Assembly: GCF_004519295.1 (NCBI RefSeq)
Contig: NZ_SOZH01000007.1
Span: 62,001-126,000, forward strand
Length of the DNA: 64,000 nucleotides
Direction: 5' to 3'
Source: Cellulosimicrobium funkei
GTDB lineage: Bacteria > Actinomycetota > Actinomycetes > Actinomycetales > Cellulomonadaceae
The notes under the pieces are model-generated. The model was given only the letters and a program-made list of their open reading frames with translations. It did no database searches and was not told the DNA's origin. A program made the position numbers and the translations under genes. The number at the start of each line of letters is the position of its first letter. Position 1 is the first letter of the stretch. Below, in pieces: positions 20,492 through 30,629 of the stretch.

Positions 20492-20941
20492 GTGCCGGCC
20501 ACCGCGGGCCCGTCGGGTCCCTCGGGGTCCGCTGCCGACGACTGGCGTCGGCAGCGGACCGAGGCCGCCGCGCACCAGCAGCGCGAGCTCGACCGGCAGC
20601 GCGCCCGCGAGAGCGACGCGGCCCGGGTCCTGCTCGCCGACTTCGTCGCGCGGGCACGCGACCGGGGCCTCGCTCCCGAGCCGCTCCGCGCCCGCGCGTT
20701 CGACGGCACCGCGACGTTCCGCACCCCGCTCCGCGGGTGGTACCTGCGCCGCAACCACAGCGTCGCCGTCGGCGAGGACGGCGAGTTCTACGTGCTCTCG
20801 GTGCCCGGCGGCGTGCGCGCGCGCCTGCGGGGCGTCGCGGTCGAACCGTCCGACCCGCCGCTCGTGCTGGGCAAGGGCGGCCGGGACGGCGAGTCCATCG
20901 ACCTCGCCGACGCGCTCGCGCTCGTGCTCGACGGGCGCTGA
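20492..20941 (+). CDS. Small conserved-type hypothetical protein
   Basis: A 149-residue protein starting at a GTG four bases after the DivIVA-like gene's stop, so probably cotranslated. It has a charged N-terminal helix (DDWRRQRTEAAAHQQRELDRQRARE) and a compact C-terminal part with FRTPLRGWYLRRNHSVAVGEDGEFYVLSV and DPPLVLGKGGRDGESIDLADALALVL. I do not recognise the family. No signal peptide or membrane segment is seen. The frame is open further upstream but that portion overlaps the previous gene out of frame. Confidence 0.68.
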   Translation: MPATAGPSGPSGSAADDWRRQRTEAAAHQQRELDRQRARESDAARVLLADFVARARDRGLAPEPLRARAFDGTATFRTPLRGWYLRRNHSVAVGEDGEFYVLSVPGGVRARLRGVAVEPSDPPLVLGKGGRDGESIDLADALALVLDGR

Positions 20942-20956
20942 CCCGCGGTCAGCGGT

Positions 20957-21745
20957 TCAGACGGTCGCCCGCGCCAGGAGGTCCGCGAGCGCGTCGGCCA
21001 CCGCGGCGGGGTCCTCGACCGCGCTCATGTGGCCCGCGCCCGTCACCTGCACGAGCTGCGCGGTCGGCGCCGCGGCGACCATGTGCTCCGCCTCCGCCAC
21101 CGGCGTGACCTGGTCCTCCTCGCCCACGACCACCGCGACCGGCCCCGCGAAGCCCGCGAGGACGGACGTGCGGTCGCAGCGGGCCGCCATCGCCCGCTGC
21201 GACCACGCGACGCCGTCGGGCCGCTGAGCGCGGATCCACTCCTCGAGCCGAGCGGTCAGGTGCGGGCGCGCGGCCTTGCTCGTCTCGCCGAGGAGCACCC
21301 CCGGCATGCCGAGGACCGGCTCGACGGTCTGCGTGCTCGCCGCCTCGTCGGCGATGCGCAGGCGGTTCGCGCGCGCGTCGTCGGAGTCCGCGGTGGACTT
21401 GGTGTCCACCAGCCCGAGCCCCGCGACCAGCTCCGGCCGGCGCTCCGCGAGCGCGAGGGCCACGTAGCCGCCCATCGACAGGCCCGCGACGACCGCGCGC
21501 GTGATCCCCGCCGCGGCGAGCGCGTCCGCGGTCGCGTCGGCCGCCGCCTCGATCGACGGCGGCTCGCCCCCCAGCGGGCTCGCGCCCAGGCCGGGGAGGT
21601 CGACCGCGACGACGGTGGGCTCGCCCGGCAGGGCTTCCGCGACGTCCACCCACATCCGGTGGTCGAGCGGGAAGCCGTGCAGCAGCACGAGCGGTGTCCC
21701 GTACCCCTCGCGCAGCGTGAAGGTCTCGAGCGGTGCCGTCGTCAC
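20957..21745 (-). CDS. Alpha/beta hydrolase
   Basis: A 262-residue alpha/beta-hydrolase. LLHGFPLDHRMW supplies the oxyanion region. The nucleophile elbow is GLSMGG (S90), the acid is probably D211 (GEEDQVTP) and the base is H239 (GAGHMS). This is a complete triad at the usual spacing for small esterase/lactonase-type hydrolases. The substrate is unknown. It converges with the preceding plus-strand gene with only 15 bp between stops and no terminator hairpin in that gap. Confidence 0.88.
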   Translation of the reverse strand: MTTAPLETFTLREGYGTPLVLLHGFPLDHRMWVDVAEALPGEPTVVAVDLPGLGASPLGGEPPSIEAAADATADALAAAGITRAVVAGLSMGGYVALALAERRPELVAGLGLVDTKSTADSDDARANRLRIADEAASTQTVEPVLGMPGVLLGETSKAARPHLTARLEEWIRAQRPDGVAWSQRAMAARCDRTSVLAGFAGPVAVVVGEEDQVTPVAEAEHMVAAAPTAQLVQVTGAGHMSAVEDPAAVADALADLLARATV

Positions 21746-21800
21746 GTGGTCCTCCTGGGGTCGGTCGGGTACGCGCGGCGCCGCGCGCCGCGGCGGTGGG

Positions 21801-22652
21801 TCAGTCGACGACGCCGTCGGACCGGCTCGCGTCGTAGCTCGCCTGGTCCGAGTCGGCCGTGTCGCGGTCGGCCGTGCCGCTCGCGTCGCCGTCCCACGTG
21901 GTCGGCAGCGGCAGCGGGAAACCGGGACGCACGTGCCCCACGATCTCGTCGAGCACGCGCCGCACCGACGACTCCCCCACCCACAGGTGCTTGGCGCCCT
22001 CGACGCCGATCACCTCGGCGTTCCGCACGCGCGCGAAGCGTCGGCGCGCCTCGTCGGGCCGCAGGTAGTCGTCGAGCTCGGGCACGAGGACCACGAGCGG
22101 CTTGCCGAACGCGTCCCAGCGGTCGAGGTCGGCGTCCGTCGCGCGGTGCAGCGGGGGCGAGAGGAGGATCGCGCCCTCCACCGCCGGGTCCGTGCCGTGC
22201 TTGAGCGCGAGCTCCGTGCCGAACGACCATCCCACGAGCCACCGGTTCGGCAGGTCGTGGAACTCGGCGAACTCGATCGCCGCCGCGACGTCGAAGCGCT
22301 CGGCCTCGCCGCCGTCGAACGCGCCCTCGCTCGTCCCGCGCGGGGACGACGTGCCGCGCGTGTTGAACCGCAGCACGGCGAGGTCCGCGAGCGCCGGCAG
22401 ACGCCACGCCGCCTTCCGGTAGACGTGCGAGTCCATGTACCCGCCGTGCGTCGGCAGCGGGTGCAGCGTGACGAGGGTCGCGACCGGGTCGCGGTCCGCG
22501 GGGAGCGCCAGCTCGCCGACGAGCGTGAGGCCGTCCGCGGTGTGCAGCTCGACGTCCTCGCGCCGCGCGGGCAGGACGCTGAGCGACCGGATGGGGGTCG
22601 GCTCCGTCGAGGCTCGGGCGGGATCGGGCGCGGTCTCGGGTGCGGTGCTCAT
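21801..22652 (-). CDS. Alpha/beta hydrolase (COG2945-like)
   Basis: A 283-residue hydrolase. TLHPLPTHGGYMDSHVYRK near 63-80 and FNTRGTSSPRGT near 96-107 are typical of the COG2945 group. The nucleophile is S143 in GWSFG, the acid is D194 or D195 (PELDDYLRP) and the base is H222 (GAKHLW). A ~40-residue acidic tail follows. The ATG at 22652 was chosen, leaving a ~25-residue flexible N-terminus. It lies 55 bp upstream of the other hydrolase on the same strand, but the two are not close paralogues. Confidence 0.85.
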   Translation of the reverse strand: MSTAPETAPDPARASTEPTPIRSLSVLPARREDVELHTADGLTLVGELALPADRDPVATLVTLHPLPTHGGYMDSHVYRKAAWRLPALADLAVLRFNTRGTSSPRGTSEGAFDGGEAERFDVAAAIEFAEFHDLPNRWLVGWSFGTELALKHGTDPAVEGAILLSPPLHRATDADLDRWDAFGKPLVVLVPELDDYLRPDEARRRFARVRNAEVIGVEGAKHLWVGESSVRRVLDEIVGHVRPGFPLPLPTTWDGDASGTADRDTADSDQASYDASRSDGVVD

Positions 22653-22671
22653 CGTCCCGAGCCTAGTGCGT

Positions 22672-22977
22672 CTACCGCGGCCGACGGCGGTCGCGCGCCT
22701 CCCAGCACGACCTGTGCCAGTGGCGACGGTGGTCGAGCGCCGTCTCGGCCCCGAAGAAGGAGTCCTCCTGCCACGCCACGACGTGCCCGGTGCCGGGCGG
22801 GATCTCCTGCTGGCAGCCCGGGCAGAGGTAGGTCTTCGCGCCGCCGCGCACCGTGCGGACCTGCCACTCGCCGTCGGCTCCCGACTCCCGGCGCGCGCCG
22901 CCGAGGGCGCGGTCCAGGTCGAGGGGCGCGGGCTCCGCGCCCCAGGGTCGCTTGCGGGACGGTCGACGGGACGGCAT
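22672..22977 (-). CDS. Small putative zinc-binding protein of unknown function
   Basis: A 101-residue basic protein starting MPSRRPSRKRPWG. Its central part YLCPGCQQEIPPGTGHVVAW and the later DHRRHWHRSCWEAR supply CxxC plus His/Cys residues that could hold one zinc. Similar small actinobacterial proteins are often mislabelled 'ATP/GTP-binding'. Function is unknown. It lies 19 bp upstream of the COG2945-like hydrolase and may share its transcript. Confidence 0.75.
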   Translation of the reverse strand: MPSRRPSRKRPWGAEPAPLDLDRALGGARRESGADGEWQVRTVRGGAKTYLCPGCQQEIPPGTGHVVAWQEDSFFGAETALDHRRHWHRSCWEARDRRRPR

Positions 22978-23172
22978 GGGCCCATTCTCCCCCGCGGCCC
23001 GCCGGGGACCTCCCAGCAGGCGTCCAGTCTCGACCGCTAGAGTGTCCGCGCCGGTGCTGCACCCGGCGTCCGACCGCGAGGTGACCCGACCCCGGGCGCC
23101 GACGACCGCCGTCGTGCGGGTGCGGCCCAGACCCGACGGCCCCGCCGTCCCCCCGACCGAAGGACCCTCCTC

Positions 23173-24150
23173 GTGAAGCACCGCACCCTGCGCGGCGTCG
23201 CCGCGCTCACCCTGGGCGCCGCCCTCGTCCTCTCCGGCTGCTCGTCGGAGGGCGGCGGTTCCGACGACGAGACGTCGGCGAGCCCGTCCGCCTCCGACGG
23301 CGCGACGTCGTCGCCCGAGGACGTCGCGGCGCTCGAGGCCGTGACGGTCACGGGCGACCCCGGCAGCGAGCCGACCGTCGAGTTCGAGGCCCCGCTCGAG
23401 GTCTCGGGCCCGGTCGCGCTCTCGCTCGGGGACGGCGACGGCGACGAGATCGCGAAGGGCCAGGAGGTGACGCTGCACCAGGCCGCGTACTCCGGCACGG
23501 ACGCGTCCAAGCTCGGCTCCACGTGGGAGGACGACTCGGCGCAGCAGATCGTCCTCGACGACCAGGTGTACCCCCAGCTGCTCGAGGCGCTGGTCGGCAA
23601 GAAGGTCGGCACACGCTTCCTGTTCGCCGCCCCGGGGCAGGACGGCAGCGCCGTCCTCACCGTCGCGGAGGTCACCGAGGTCCGGGACGCCCCCGTCGCG
23701 CCCGACCCCGCCGACGTGCCGGACCGCGCGGAGGGCGAGGCCGTGACCCCGGCCGAGGGGCTGCCCGTCGTCACGCTCGACGACACGGGCAAGCCGTCGG
23801 TCGAGATCCCCGCGGGCTACACCGCCCCGACCGAGCTCGTCGTGCAGCCGCTCATCAAGGGCAGCGGCCCCGAGGTCACCGAGGACCAGACGGTCATCGC
23901 GCACTACACGGGCTGGAAGCTCGACGGCGAGCAGTTCGACTCGTCGTGGGACCGTGGTGAGCCCTCCACCTTCCCGCTGAGCGGCGTCGTCGCCGGCTGG
24001 ACCCAGGGCCTCTCCGGCCAGACCGTCGGGAGCCAGGTGCTCCTCGTCATCCCGCCGTCGCTCGGCTACGGCGAGAAGAGCGACACGAACACGCACGAGC
24101 TCGCGGGCGAGACGCTCGTCTTCGTCGTGGACATCCTCGCGGCCTACTGA
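23173..24150 (+). CDS. FKBP-type peptidyl-prolyl isomerase lipoprotein
   Basis: A 325-residue exported lipoprotein with lipobox LSGC (Cys23), then a Ser/Asp-rich linker. The C-terminal ~110 residues are a clear FKBP domain (VIAHYTGWKLDGEQFDSSWDRGEPSTFPL, GLSGQTVGSQVLLVIPPSLGYGE, ETLVFVVDILA). The first half (about 50-180) may be a degenerate second FKBP-like domain (KGQEVTLHQAAYSGTD..., GKKVGTRFLFAAPGQDG). It would catalyse proline isomerisation of exported proteins at the cell surface. The GTG start follows GGACCC/TCCTC without a strong SD. A perfect terminator hairpin follows 16 bp after the stop. Confidence 0.9.
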   Translation: MKHRTLRGVAALTLGAALVLSGCSSEGGGSDDETSASPSASDGATSSPEDVAALEAVTVTGDPGSEPTVEFEAPLEVSGPVALSLGDGDGDEIAKGQEVTLHQAAYSGTDASKLGSTWEDDSAQQIVLDDQVYPQLLEALVGKKVGTRFLFAAPGQDGSAVLTVAEVTEVRDAPVAPDPADVPDRAEGEAVTPAEGLPVVTLDDTGKPSVEIPAGYTAPTELVVQPLIKGSGPEVTEDQTVIAHYTGWKLDGEQFDSSWDRGEPSTFPLSGVVAGWTQGLSGQTVGSQVLLVIPPSLGYGEKSDTNTHELAGETLVFVVDILAAY

Positions 24151-24166
24151 CCTGCCGCCGCATCAC

Positions 24167-24200
24167 GGAGGGCCGCACCCCGCTCGGGGTGCGGCCCTCC
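24167..24200 (+). terminator. Perfect 15-bp hairpin after the FKBP gene
   Basis: The arms 24167-24181 and 24186-24200 are perfect inverted complements with a GCTC loop, 16 bp after the FKBP stop. Confidence 0.85.
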
Positions 24201-24251
24201 GCGCGTCCGGGGCGTGTCGGGCGGGGCGTGGGCGGGTCGTAGGCTCGACGC

Positions 24252-24812
24252 ATGACGGACGCCTCCACGACCTCGGTCCCACCCGTGCCCGACGACGCCC
24301 CCACACCCCCCGCGGCCGCACCGCCCGAGCGCGAGGTGCTCACGTGGGAGACCTTCGGCGTCGCCGCGCGCGAGCTCGCCGAGCAGGTCGTCGCGAGCGG
24401 GTTCCGCCCGGAGGTCGTCGTCGCGGTCGCCCGCGGGGGACTCCTGCCCGGCGGCGCGGTCGCGTACGCGCTCGGGACCAAGGGCGTGGGCACGCTCAAC
24501 GTGGAGTTCTACACCGACATCGGCCAGACCCTCACCGACCCGCGGGTGCTGCCGCCCCTCATGGACACGTCCGACCTGCCGGGCGCGCACGTGCTCGTGG
24601 TCGACGACGTCGCCGACTCCGGCCGGACGCTCGCCCTGGTCATGGACATGCTCAGCACCCACGGGGCCGAGGCCCGCTCCGCGGTGCTCTACACGAAGCC
24701 GCGCACGATCATCCAGCCGGACTACTCGTGGAAGGACACCGACCTCTGGATCACGTTCCCGTGGTCGGCCGACCCGCCCGTCGAGGGCGCGCAGTCCCGG
24801 CCGAACGACTGA
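24252..24812 (+). CDS. Phosphoribosyltransferase-family protein
   Basis: A 186-residue type I PRTase fold. The PRPP-binding motif is VLVVDDVADSGRTL with the acidic pair at 118-119, and the N-terminal loop AVARGGLLPGG is at 59-68. The ending YSWKDTDLWITFPW is typical of the Gpt/xanthine- or hypoxanthine-type subgroup common in actinobacteria. The base specificity cannot be settled. An Ala/Pro-rich ~25-residue leader is present. It is a single gene preceded by a terminator and its own short promoter region. Confidence 0.85.
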   Translation: MTDASTTSVPPVPDDAPTPPAAAPPEREVLTWETFGVAARELAEQVVASGFRPEVVVAVARGGLLPGGAVAYALGTKGVGTLNVEFYTDIGQTLTDPRVLPPLMDTSDLPGAHVLVVDDVADSGRTLALVMDMLSTHGAEARSAVLYTKPRTIIQPDYSWKDTDLWITFPWSADPPVEGAQSRPND

Positions 24813-24874
24813 CGCCGGCAAGGCCGGCGACTCGCCATACACGAGCCGCCGGCCTCACCTTCGTTGGCTGAGGG

Positions 24875-25066
24875 CTACCGCCCCCGACCCGCGCCGTTCT
24901 TCGTCGGGTCGACCATCTGGTACTGCTGACCAGCACGAGGCGTTGGAGGAAGCGGCTTGTTGCGAATCACAGTCCGCTCCTCACCAGTTCGACCGCCACG
25001 CGGGCCCACGATCTCGACCTGACCTGAACGCTGAGCCCGCTCACCGGGCTTTTGAGTAGAAGACAC
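24875..25066 (-). CDS. Small basic protein of unknown function (63 aa)
   Basis: A short frame beginning at GTG 25066, with an AAGGGG ribosome-binding site just upstream. The product has a compact core QVEIVGPRGGRTGEERTV, the stretch KPLPPTPRAGQQYQMVD and the end PTKNGAGRGR. It looks like a small conserved protein family (YjzC-like or similar 'PGE...GPRGG' proteins); I recall the pattern but cannot verify it. The DNA is visibly less GC-rich than its surroundings. It lies downstream of nrdF on the same strand. A longer start at 25174 is possible, but the added residues overlap the presumed nrdF terminator. Confidence 0.55.
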   Translation of the reverse strand: MSSTQKPGERAQRSGQVEIVGPRGGRTGEERTVIRNKPLPPTPRAGQQYQMVDPTKNGAGRGR

Positions 25067-25174
25067 TTGCGTGCCCCTTCCCGCACCGGCCGAAGTGACT
25101 TTCTCCACGTACCCGTCGGTAGGCAGCGCTTCGATCGTCACGATAGAGTCGAAGAGTTCGGCCAAGAACACCAT

Positions 25175-25227
25175 CGACCCCGCTCAGCCGTGGACCGTAT
25201 CGTCCAGCACCGTGCTGAACGGGGTCG
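25175..25227 (-). terminator. Hairpin downstream of nrdF
   Basis: CGACCCCGCTCAG (25175-25187) pairs with 25215-25227 with one mismatch. The enclosed loop has a smaller GGAC/GTCC stem. It lies about 50 bp past the nrdF stop and is a plausible end of the nrdHIEF transcript. Confidence 0.55.
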
Positions 25228-25275
25228 TTGTGCGTTTGTGTCCTGCCGCGATCACCCGGCAGGAAACCTGTATGA

Positions 25276-27062
<1,787 letters not shown>

Positions 27063-27072
27063 GGTTCGTCGC

Positions 27073-29232
27073 TCACAGCATGCAGGAGACGCAGTTTTCC
27101 ACTTCGGTCCCTTCGAGGGCCATCTGGCGGAGGCGGATGTAGTAGAGCGTCTTGATGCCCTTGCGCCACGCGTAGATCTGCGCGCGGTTGACGTCGCGCG
27201 TCGTGACCGTGTCCTTGAAGAACAGCGTGAGGCTCAGACCCTGGTCGACGTGCTGCGTCGCGGCGGCGTACGTGTCGATGATCTTCTCGTAGCCGATCTC
27301 GTACGCGTCCTCGTAGTACTCGAGGTTGTCGTTCGTCAGGTAGGGCGCCGGGTAGTAGACGCGCCCGATCTTGCCCTCCTTGCGGATCTCGATCTTCGAC
27401 GGCACCGGGTGGATCGAGGACGTCGAGTTGTTGATGTAGGAGATCGAGCCCGTCGGCGGGACGGCCTGGAGGTTCTGGTTGTAGATCCCGTGCTCCATGA
27501 CCGAGGCCTTGAGGGCGGCCCAGTCGTCCTGGGTCGGGATGTGCACGCCGGCGTCGGCGAAGAGCCGGCGCACGCGCTCGGTCGCGGGCTCCCACACGCG
27601 GTCGGTGTACTTGTCGAAGTACTCCCCCGTCGCGTACTTCGAGTCCTCGAAGCCGCCGAACGCACGCCCGCGCTCGATCGCGAGGCGGTTCGACGCCGCG
27701 ATCGCGTGGTAGGCGACCGTGTAGAAGTAGATGTTCGTGAAGTCGATGCCCTCCTCGGACCCGTAGTGGATCCGCTCGCGCGCGAGGTAGCCGTGGAGGT
27801 TCATCTGGCCGAGACCGATCGCGTGGCCGGACTCGTTGGCCCGCTTGACCGACGGCACCGACTCGATGCTCGTCTGGTCGGAGACCGCGGTGAGCGCGCG
27901 GATCGCGGTGTCGATCGTCTTCGCGAAGTCGGGCGAGTCCATCGTCTTGGCGATGTTCAGCGAGCCGAGGTTGCAGGAGATGTCGCGGCCGACGTGGTCG
28001 TACGAGAGGTCCTCGTTGAACGTCGACGGCGTCGAGACCTGGAGGATCTCCGAGCACAGGTTCGAGTGGGTGATGCGGCCCTTGATCGGGTTCGCCTTGT
28101 TCACCGTGTCCTCGAACATGATGTACGGGTAGCCGGACTCGAACTGGAGCTCGGCGATCGTCTGGAAGAAGTCGCGCGCCTTGATCTTCGTCTTGCGGAT
28201 CCGCGAGTCGTCGACCATCTCGTCGTACTTCTCGCTGATCGAGATGTCGGCGAACGGCTTGCCGTAGACGCGCTCGACGTCGTACGGCGAGAAGAGGTAC
28301 ATGTCCTCGTTCTTCTTCGCGAGCTCGAACGTGATGTCCGGGATCACGACGCCGAGCGACAGCGTCTTGATGCGGATCTTCTCGTCCGCGTTCTCACGCT
28401 TGGTGTCGAGGAACCGCATGATGTCGGGGTGGTGCGCGTGCAGGTACACGGCACCGGCGCCCTGGCGCGCGCCGAGCTGGTTCGCGTAGGAGAACGAGTC
28501 CTCGAGCAGCTTCATCACGGGGATGACGCCGGACGACTGGTTCTCGATGTGCTTGATGGGCGCGCCGTGCTCGCGGATGTTCGACAGGAGCAGGGCGACG
28601 CCGCCACCGCGCTTGGAGAGCTGCAGCGCGGAGTTGATGCCGCGCGCGATGGACTCCATGTTGTCCTCGATGCGCAGCAGGAAGCAGGACACGGGCTCGC
28701 CACGCTGCGCCTTGCCGACGTTGAGGAACGTGGGGGTCGCGGGCTGGAAGCGGCCCGAGATGACCTCTTCGACGATGTCCAGCGCGGCCTGCTCGTTGCC
28801 GTCGGCGAGGCCGAGCGCGACCATGCAGACGCGGTCCTCGAAGCGCTCGAGGTAGCGCTTCCCGTCGAACGTCTTGAGCGTGTACGACGTGTAGTACTTG
28901 AAGGCGCCGAGGAACGTCTCGAAGCGGAACTTCTTCGCGTAGGCGAACTCGAACAGCGACTTCACGAACTCGCGGTCGTACTTCGCGAGGACGGCCGGGT
29001 CGTAGTACTTGTTCTCGACGAGGTAGTCCAGCTTCTCCGCGAGGTCGTGGAAGAAGACGGTGTTCTGGTTGACGTGCTGCAGGAAGTACTGCCGCGCGGC
29101 CTCACGGTCCTTGTCGAACTGGATCTCGCCGTTCGGGCCGTAGAGGTTGAGCATCGCGTTGAGCGCGTGGAAGTCGAGCTGGGTGCTCGCGAGCGGCACC
29201 TCGGTGACCGTGCCACCACCTGCCACGCTCAC
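27073..29232 (-). CDS. nrdE: Class Ib ribonucleotide reductase, alpha (catalytic) subunit
   Basis: A 719-residue catalytic subunit converting NDPs to dNDPs. Active-site features are PVSCFLLR (first redox Cys), the radical-site stretch THSNLCSEI, and the C-terminal CVSCML pair that is re-reduced by Nrd[14 protein letters not shown] and [24 protein letters not shown] are typical. There is no N-terminal ATP-cone, as expected for class Ib. The GTG at 29232 overlaps the nrdI stop (GTGA); other in-frame starts (TTG upstream, GTG at 29226) are possible but fit less well. The coding sequence is uninterrupted. Confidence 0.97.
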   Translation of the reverse strand: MSVAGGGTVTEVPLASTQLDFHALNAMLNLYGPNGEIQFDKDREAARQYFLQHVNQNTVFFHDLAEKLDYLVENKYYDPAVLAKYDREFVKSLFEFAYAKKFRFETFLGAFKYYTSYTLKTFDGKRYLERFEDRVCMVALGLADGNEQAALDIVEEVISGRFQPATPTFLNVGKAQRGEPVSCFLLRIEDNMESIARGINSALQLSKRGGGVALLLSNIREHGAPIKHIENQSSGVIPVMKLLEDSFSYANQLGARQGAGAVYLHAHHPDIMRFLDTKRENADEKIRIKTLSLGVVIPDITFELAKKNEDMYLFSPYDVERVYGKPFADISISEKYDEMVDDSRIRKTKIKARDFFQTIAELQFESGYPYIMFEDTVNKANPIKGRITHSNLCSEILQVSTPSTFNEDLSYDHVGRDISCNLGSLNIAKTMDSPDFAKTIDTAIRALTAVSDQTSIESVPSVKRANESGHAIGLGQMNLHGYLARERIHYGSEEGIDFTNIYFYTVAYHAIAASNRLAIERGRAFGGFEDSKYATGEYFDKYTDRVWEPATERVRRLFADAGVHIPTQDDWAALKASVMEHGIYNQNLQAVPPTGSISYINNSTSSIHPVPSKIEIRKEGKIGRVYYPAPYLTNDNLEYYEDAYEIGYEKIIDTYAAATQHVDQGLSLTLFFKDTVTTRDVNRAQIYAWRKGIKTLYYIRLRQMALEGTEVENCVSCML

Positions 29233-29660
29233 GCCGGAATCCGTGACTGTCGTTGCCAAAATCGTCCCAATCCGTCGCGGACGCGCGCGGCGTCCTCGGC
29301 TGTTCCCAGGAGTTCGAAGGCGTACAGGTAGGGCACCTGGCACTTCGCGGAGATGATGTCGCCGGCGATGCAGTACGCCTCGCCGAAGTTGGTGTTGCCG
29401 GCGGCGATGACGCCGCGGATCAACGACCGGTTGTGCACGTCGTTGAGGAACTTCACGACCTGGCGCGGGACGGCACCGCCCTCGTTGCCGCCCCCGTAGG
29501 TCGGGACCATGAGCACGTACGGTTCCTCGACGCGCAGGAAGCCCTCGGTCGGACGCAGCGGGATGCGCTGGACGTCCATGCCGAGGGCCGGCAGGTCGAG
29601 CCGCTGGACGAACCGGTGCGTGTTCTCGCTGACGCTGGAGAAGTACACGAGCGACCCCAC
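29229..29660 (-). CDS. nrdI: NrdI flavodoxin-like protein
   Basis: A 143-residue FMN protein that helps assemble the NrdF metal-radical cofactor. It begins [16 protein letters not shown] (phosphate-binding loop) and contains [21 protein letters not shown] and [21 protein letters not shown], all diagnostic of NrdI. The GTG start has an upstream GGAGG. It is coupled to nrdE by a 4-base overlap. Confidence 0.96.
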   Translation of the reverse strand: MGSLVYFSSVSENTHRFVQRLDLPALGMDVQRIPLRPTEGFLRVEEPYVLMVPTYGGGNEGGAVPRQVVKFLNDVHNRSLIRGVIAAGNTNFGEAYCIAGDIISAKCQVPYLYAFELLGTAEDAARVRDGLGRFWQRQSRIPA

Positions 29661-29741
29661 GGGGACGCACCTCCGTCCTGCCCTGCTCCGCCTGCTTCCG
29701 TACGGGTTTCCGGGCGCCTCGCGGCGCTCCGGGGAGGCCGG

Positions 29742-29987
29742 TCAGGCGACGACCGGCGAGACCTTCTGCGCGAGGGCGGTGATCTGGTCGGGGCGGAACC
29801 CGGACCAGTGCTCGTCCCCGGCGACGACCACGGGAGCCTGCAGGTAGCCGAGCCCGCGCACGAGCTCGAGCGCCTCGGCGTCCTGGGTGATGTCCACGAC
29901 GGAGTACTCGATGCCCTTCTTGTCGAGAGCGCGGTACGTCGCGTCGCACTGGACGCAGGCCGGCTTGCTGTAGACCGTGACGCTCAT
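29742..29987 (-). CDS. nrdH: NrdH-redoxin
   Basis: An 81-residue glutaredoxin-like electron donor for NrdEF. The redox motif is CVQC (C11 and C14), and the C-terminal WSGFRPDQI motif marks NrdH rather than glutaredoxin. It is the first gene of the nrdHIEF operon, 81 bp before nrdI. Paired NrdR boxes lie 136-183 bp upstream of its start. Confidence 0.96.
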   Translation of the reverse strand: MSVTVYSKPACVQCDATYRALDKKGIEYSVVDITQDAEALELVRGLGYLQAPVVVAGDEHWSGFRPDQITALAQKVSPVVA

Positions 29988-30122
29988 GGGGGTGGCTCCT
30001 CGTCTCGCGCTCTCGTCCGGGACGGTCCTCGGGGAGGGAGAAACATCTCTGACCTCGAAGGACACCGGTGGAACTACGTCTGTGTGATTCGCCAGGAGGC
30101 CTCCGGCCCCCTGGGTGTGCAA

Positions 30123-30170
30123 CCACTATACCTAGTGGTCGAGACCGTGCCACTGCACTAGATGTCGTGG
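30123..30170 (-). promoter_or_regulatory. Pair of NrdR boxes controlling nrdHIEF
   Basis: Box 1, CCACTATACCTAGTGG (30123-30138), and box 2, GCACTAGATGTCGTGG (30155-30170, best read on the minus strand), match the 16-bp NrdR consensus acaCwAtATaTwGtgt at about 13 and 11 positions. Their 32-bp spacing is three helical turns, the known arrangement for NrdR repression of ribonucleotide reductase operons. The nrdR gene is not in the window. Confidence 0.7.
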
Positions 30171-30585
30171 TGGAACTTCACCCTGGCGGGTGTGCTAGGC
30201 GCCATGGATCCATGGTCCCAGCCCCCTCTGACACTCCCCCGGAGCGCTCGTCCACAGCCCGTCGTCCACCGATCCGACCGGCCCGGAACGGCGTCTTCCC
30301 GCGGACGGCGAGACGCCGTCCACAGGGTGGGGACGACGTCGGTCCACACCCTGTGCGGAGCCGTCGAGGCCCTTCCCGCGGCCTGCACCCGCCCTCCTGA
30401 GGACGCGCCACCACCCGCGCGAATCAGCCCAATCCGGACACGACGGTCGGTGAACTCGTCGGCGTGTCGTGCTTCTTCGGCGTGTCGCACCGCGCGCCGC
30501 GCCCGTGCGACAAAGGTCACCCCTCGGTGACGGCCCGCCCGACGACCGCGCTCGACCGGAGCCGTGGTCGCGGACGAGCGCACGA
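30171..30585. other. Gene-free stretch upstream of nrdH, ending at the bgl terminator
   Basis: About 415 bp between the NrdR boxes and the beta-glucosidase terminator. CACAGGGTG (30321-30329) and CACCCTGTG (30347-30355) form a 9-bp inverted repeat that could be an operator. Open frames here have the skewed Arg-rich composition of noncoding GC-rich DNA and no ribosome-binding site, so none is called. Confidence 0.5.
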
Positions 30586-30613
30586 AGGCCCGCCCGGCGG
30601 ACCGGGCGGGCCT
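30586..30613 (-). terminator. Perfect 12-bp terminator hairpin after the GH1 gene
   Basis: The arms 30586-30597 and 30602-30613 are perfect inverted complements with a CGGA loop, 16 bp past the beta-glucosidase stop on the minus strand. Confidence 0.8.
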
Positions 30614-30629
30614 GTGGGGGCGAGACGGC

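Noticed and set aside
22672-24096. A 474-codon minus-strand frame over the FKBP gene
   Set aside because: Only the last 101 codons (from 22977) look real; the rest is antisense to a clear FKBP lipoprotein.
24813-24874. Possible tmRNA or tRNA in the GC-poorer gap after the phosphoribosyltransferase gene
   Set aside because: No cloverleaf, no T-loop sequence and no CCA-type end could be found.
27073-29232. Intron or intein in nrdE associated with the neighbouring homing nuclease
   Set aside because: The reading frame is continuous and of normal length (719 residues) with all active-site motifs in order; no inserted block is visible.
30158-30583. Possible 141-residue protein between nrdH and the GH1 gene
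   Set aside because: Arg/Gly-rich random-looking composition, no ribosome-binding site, overlaps the NrdR box on its far end.
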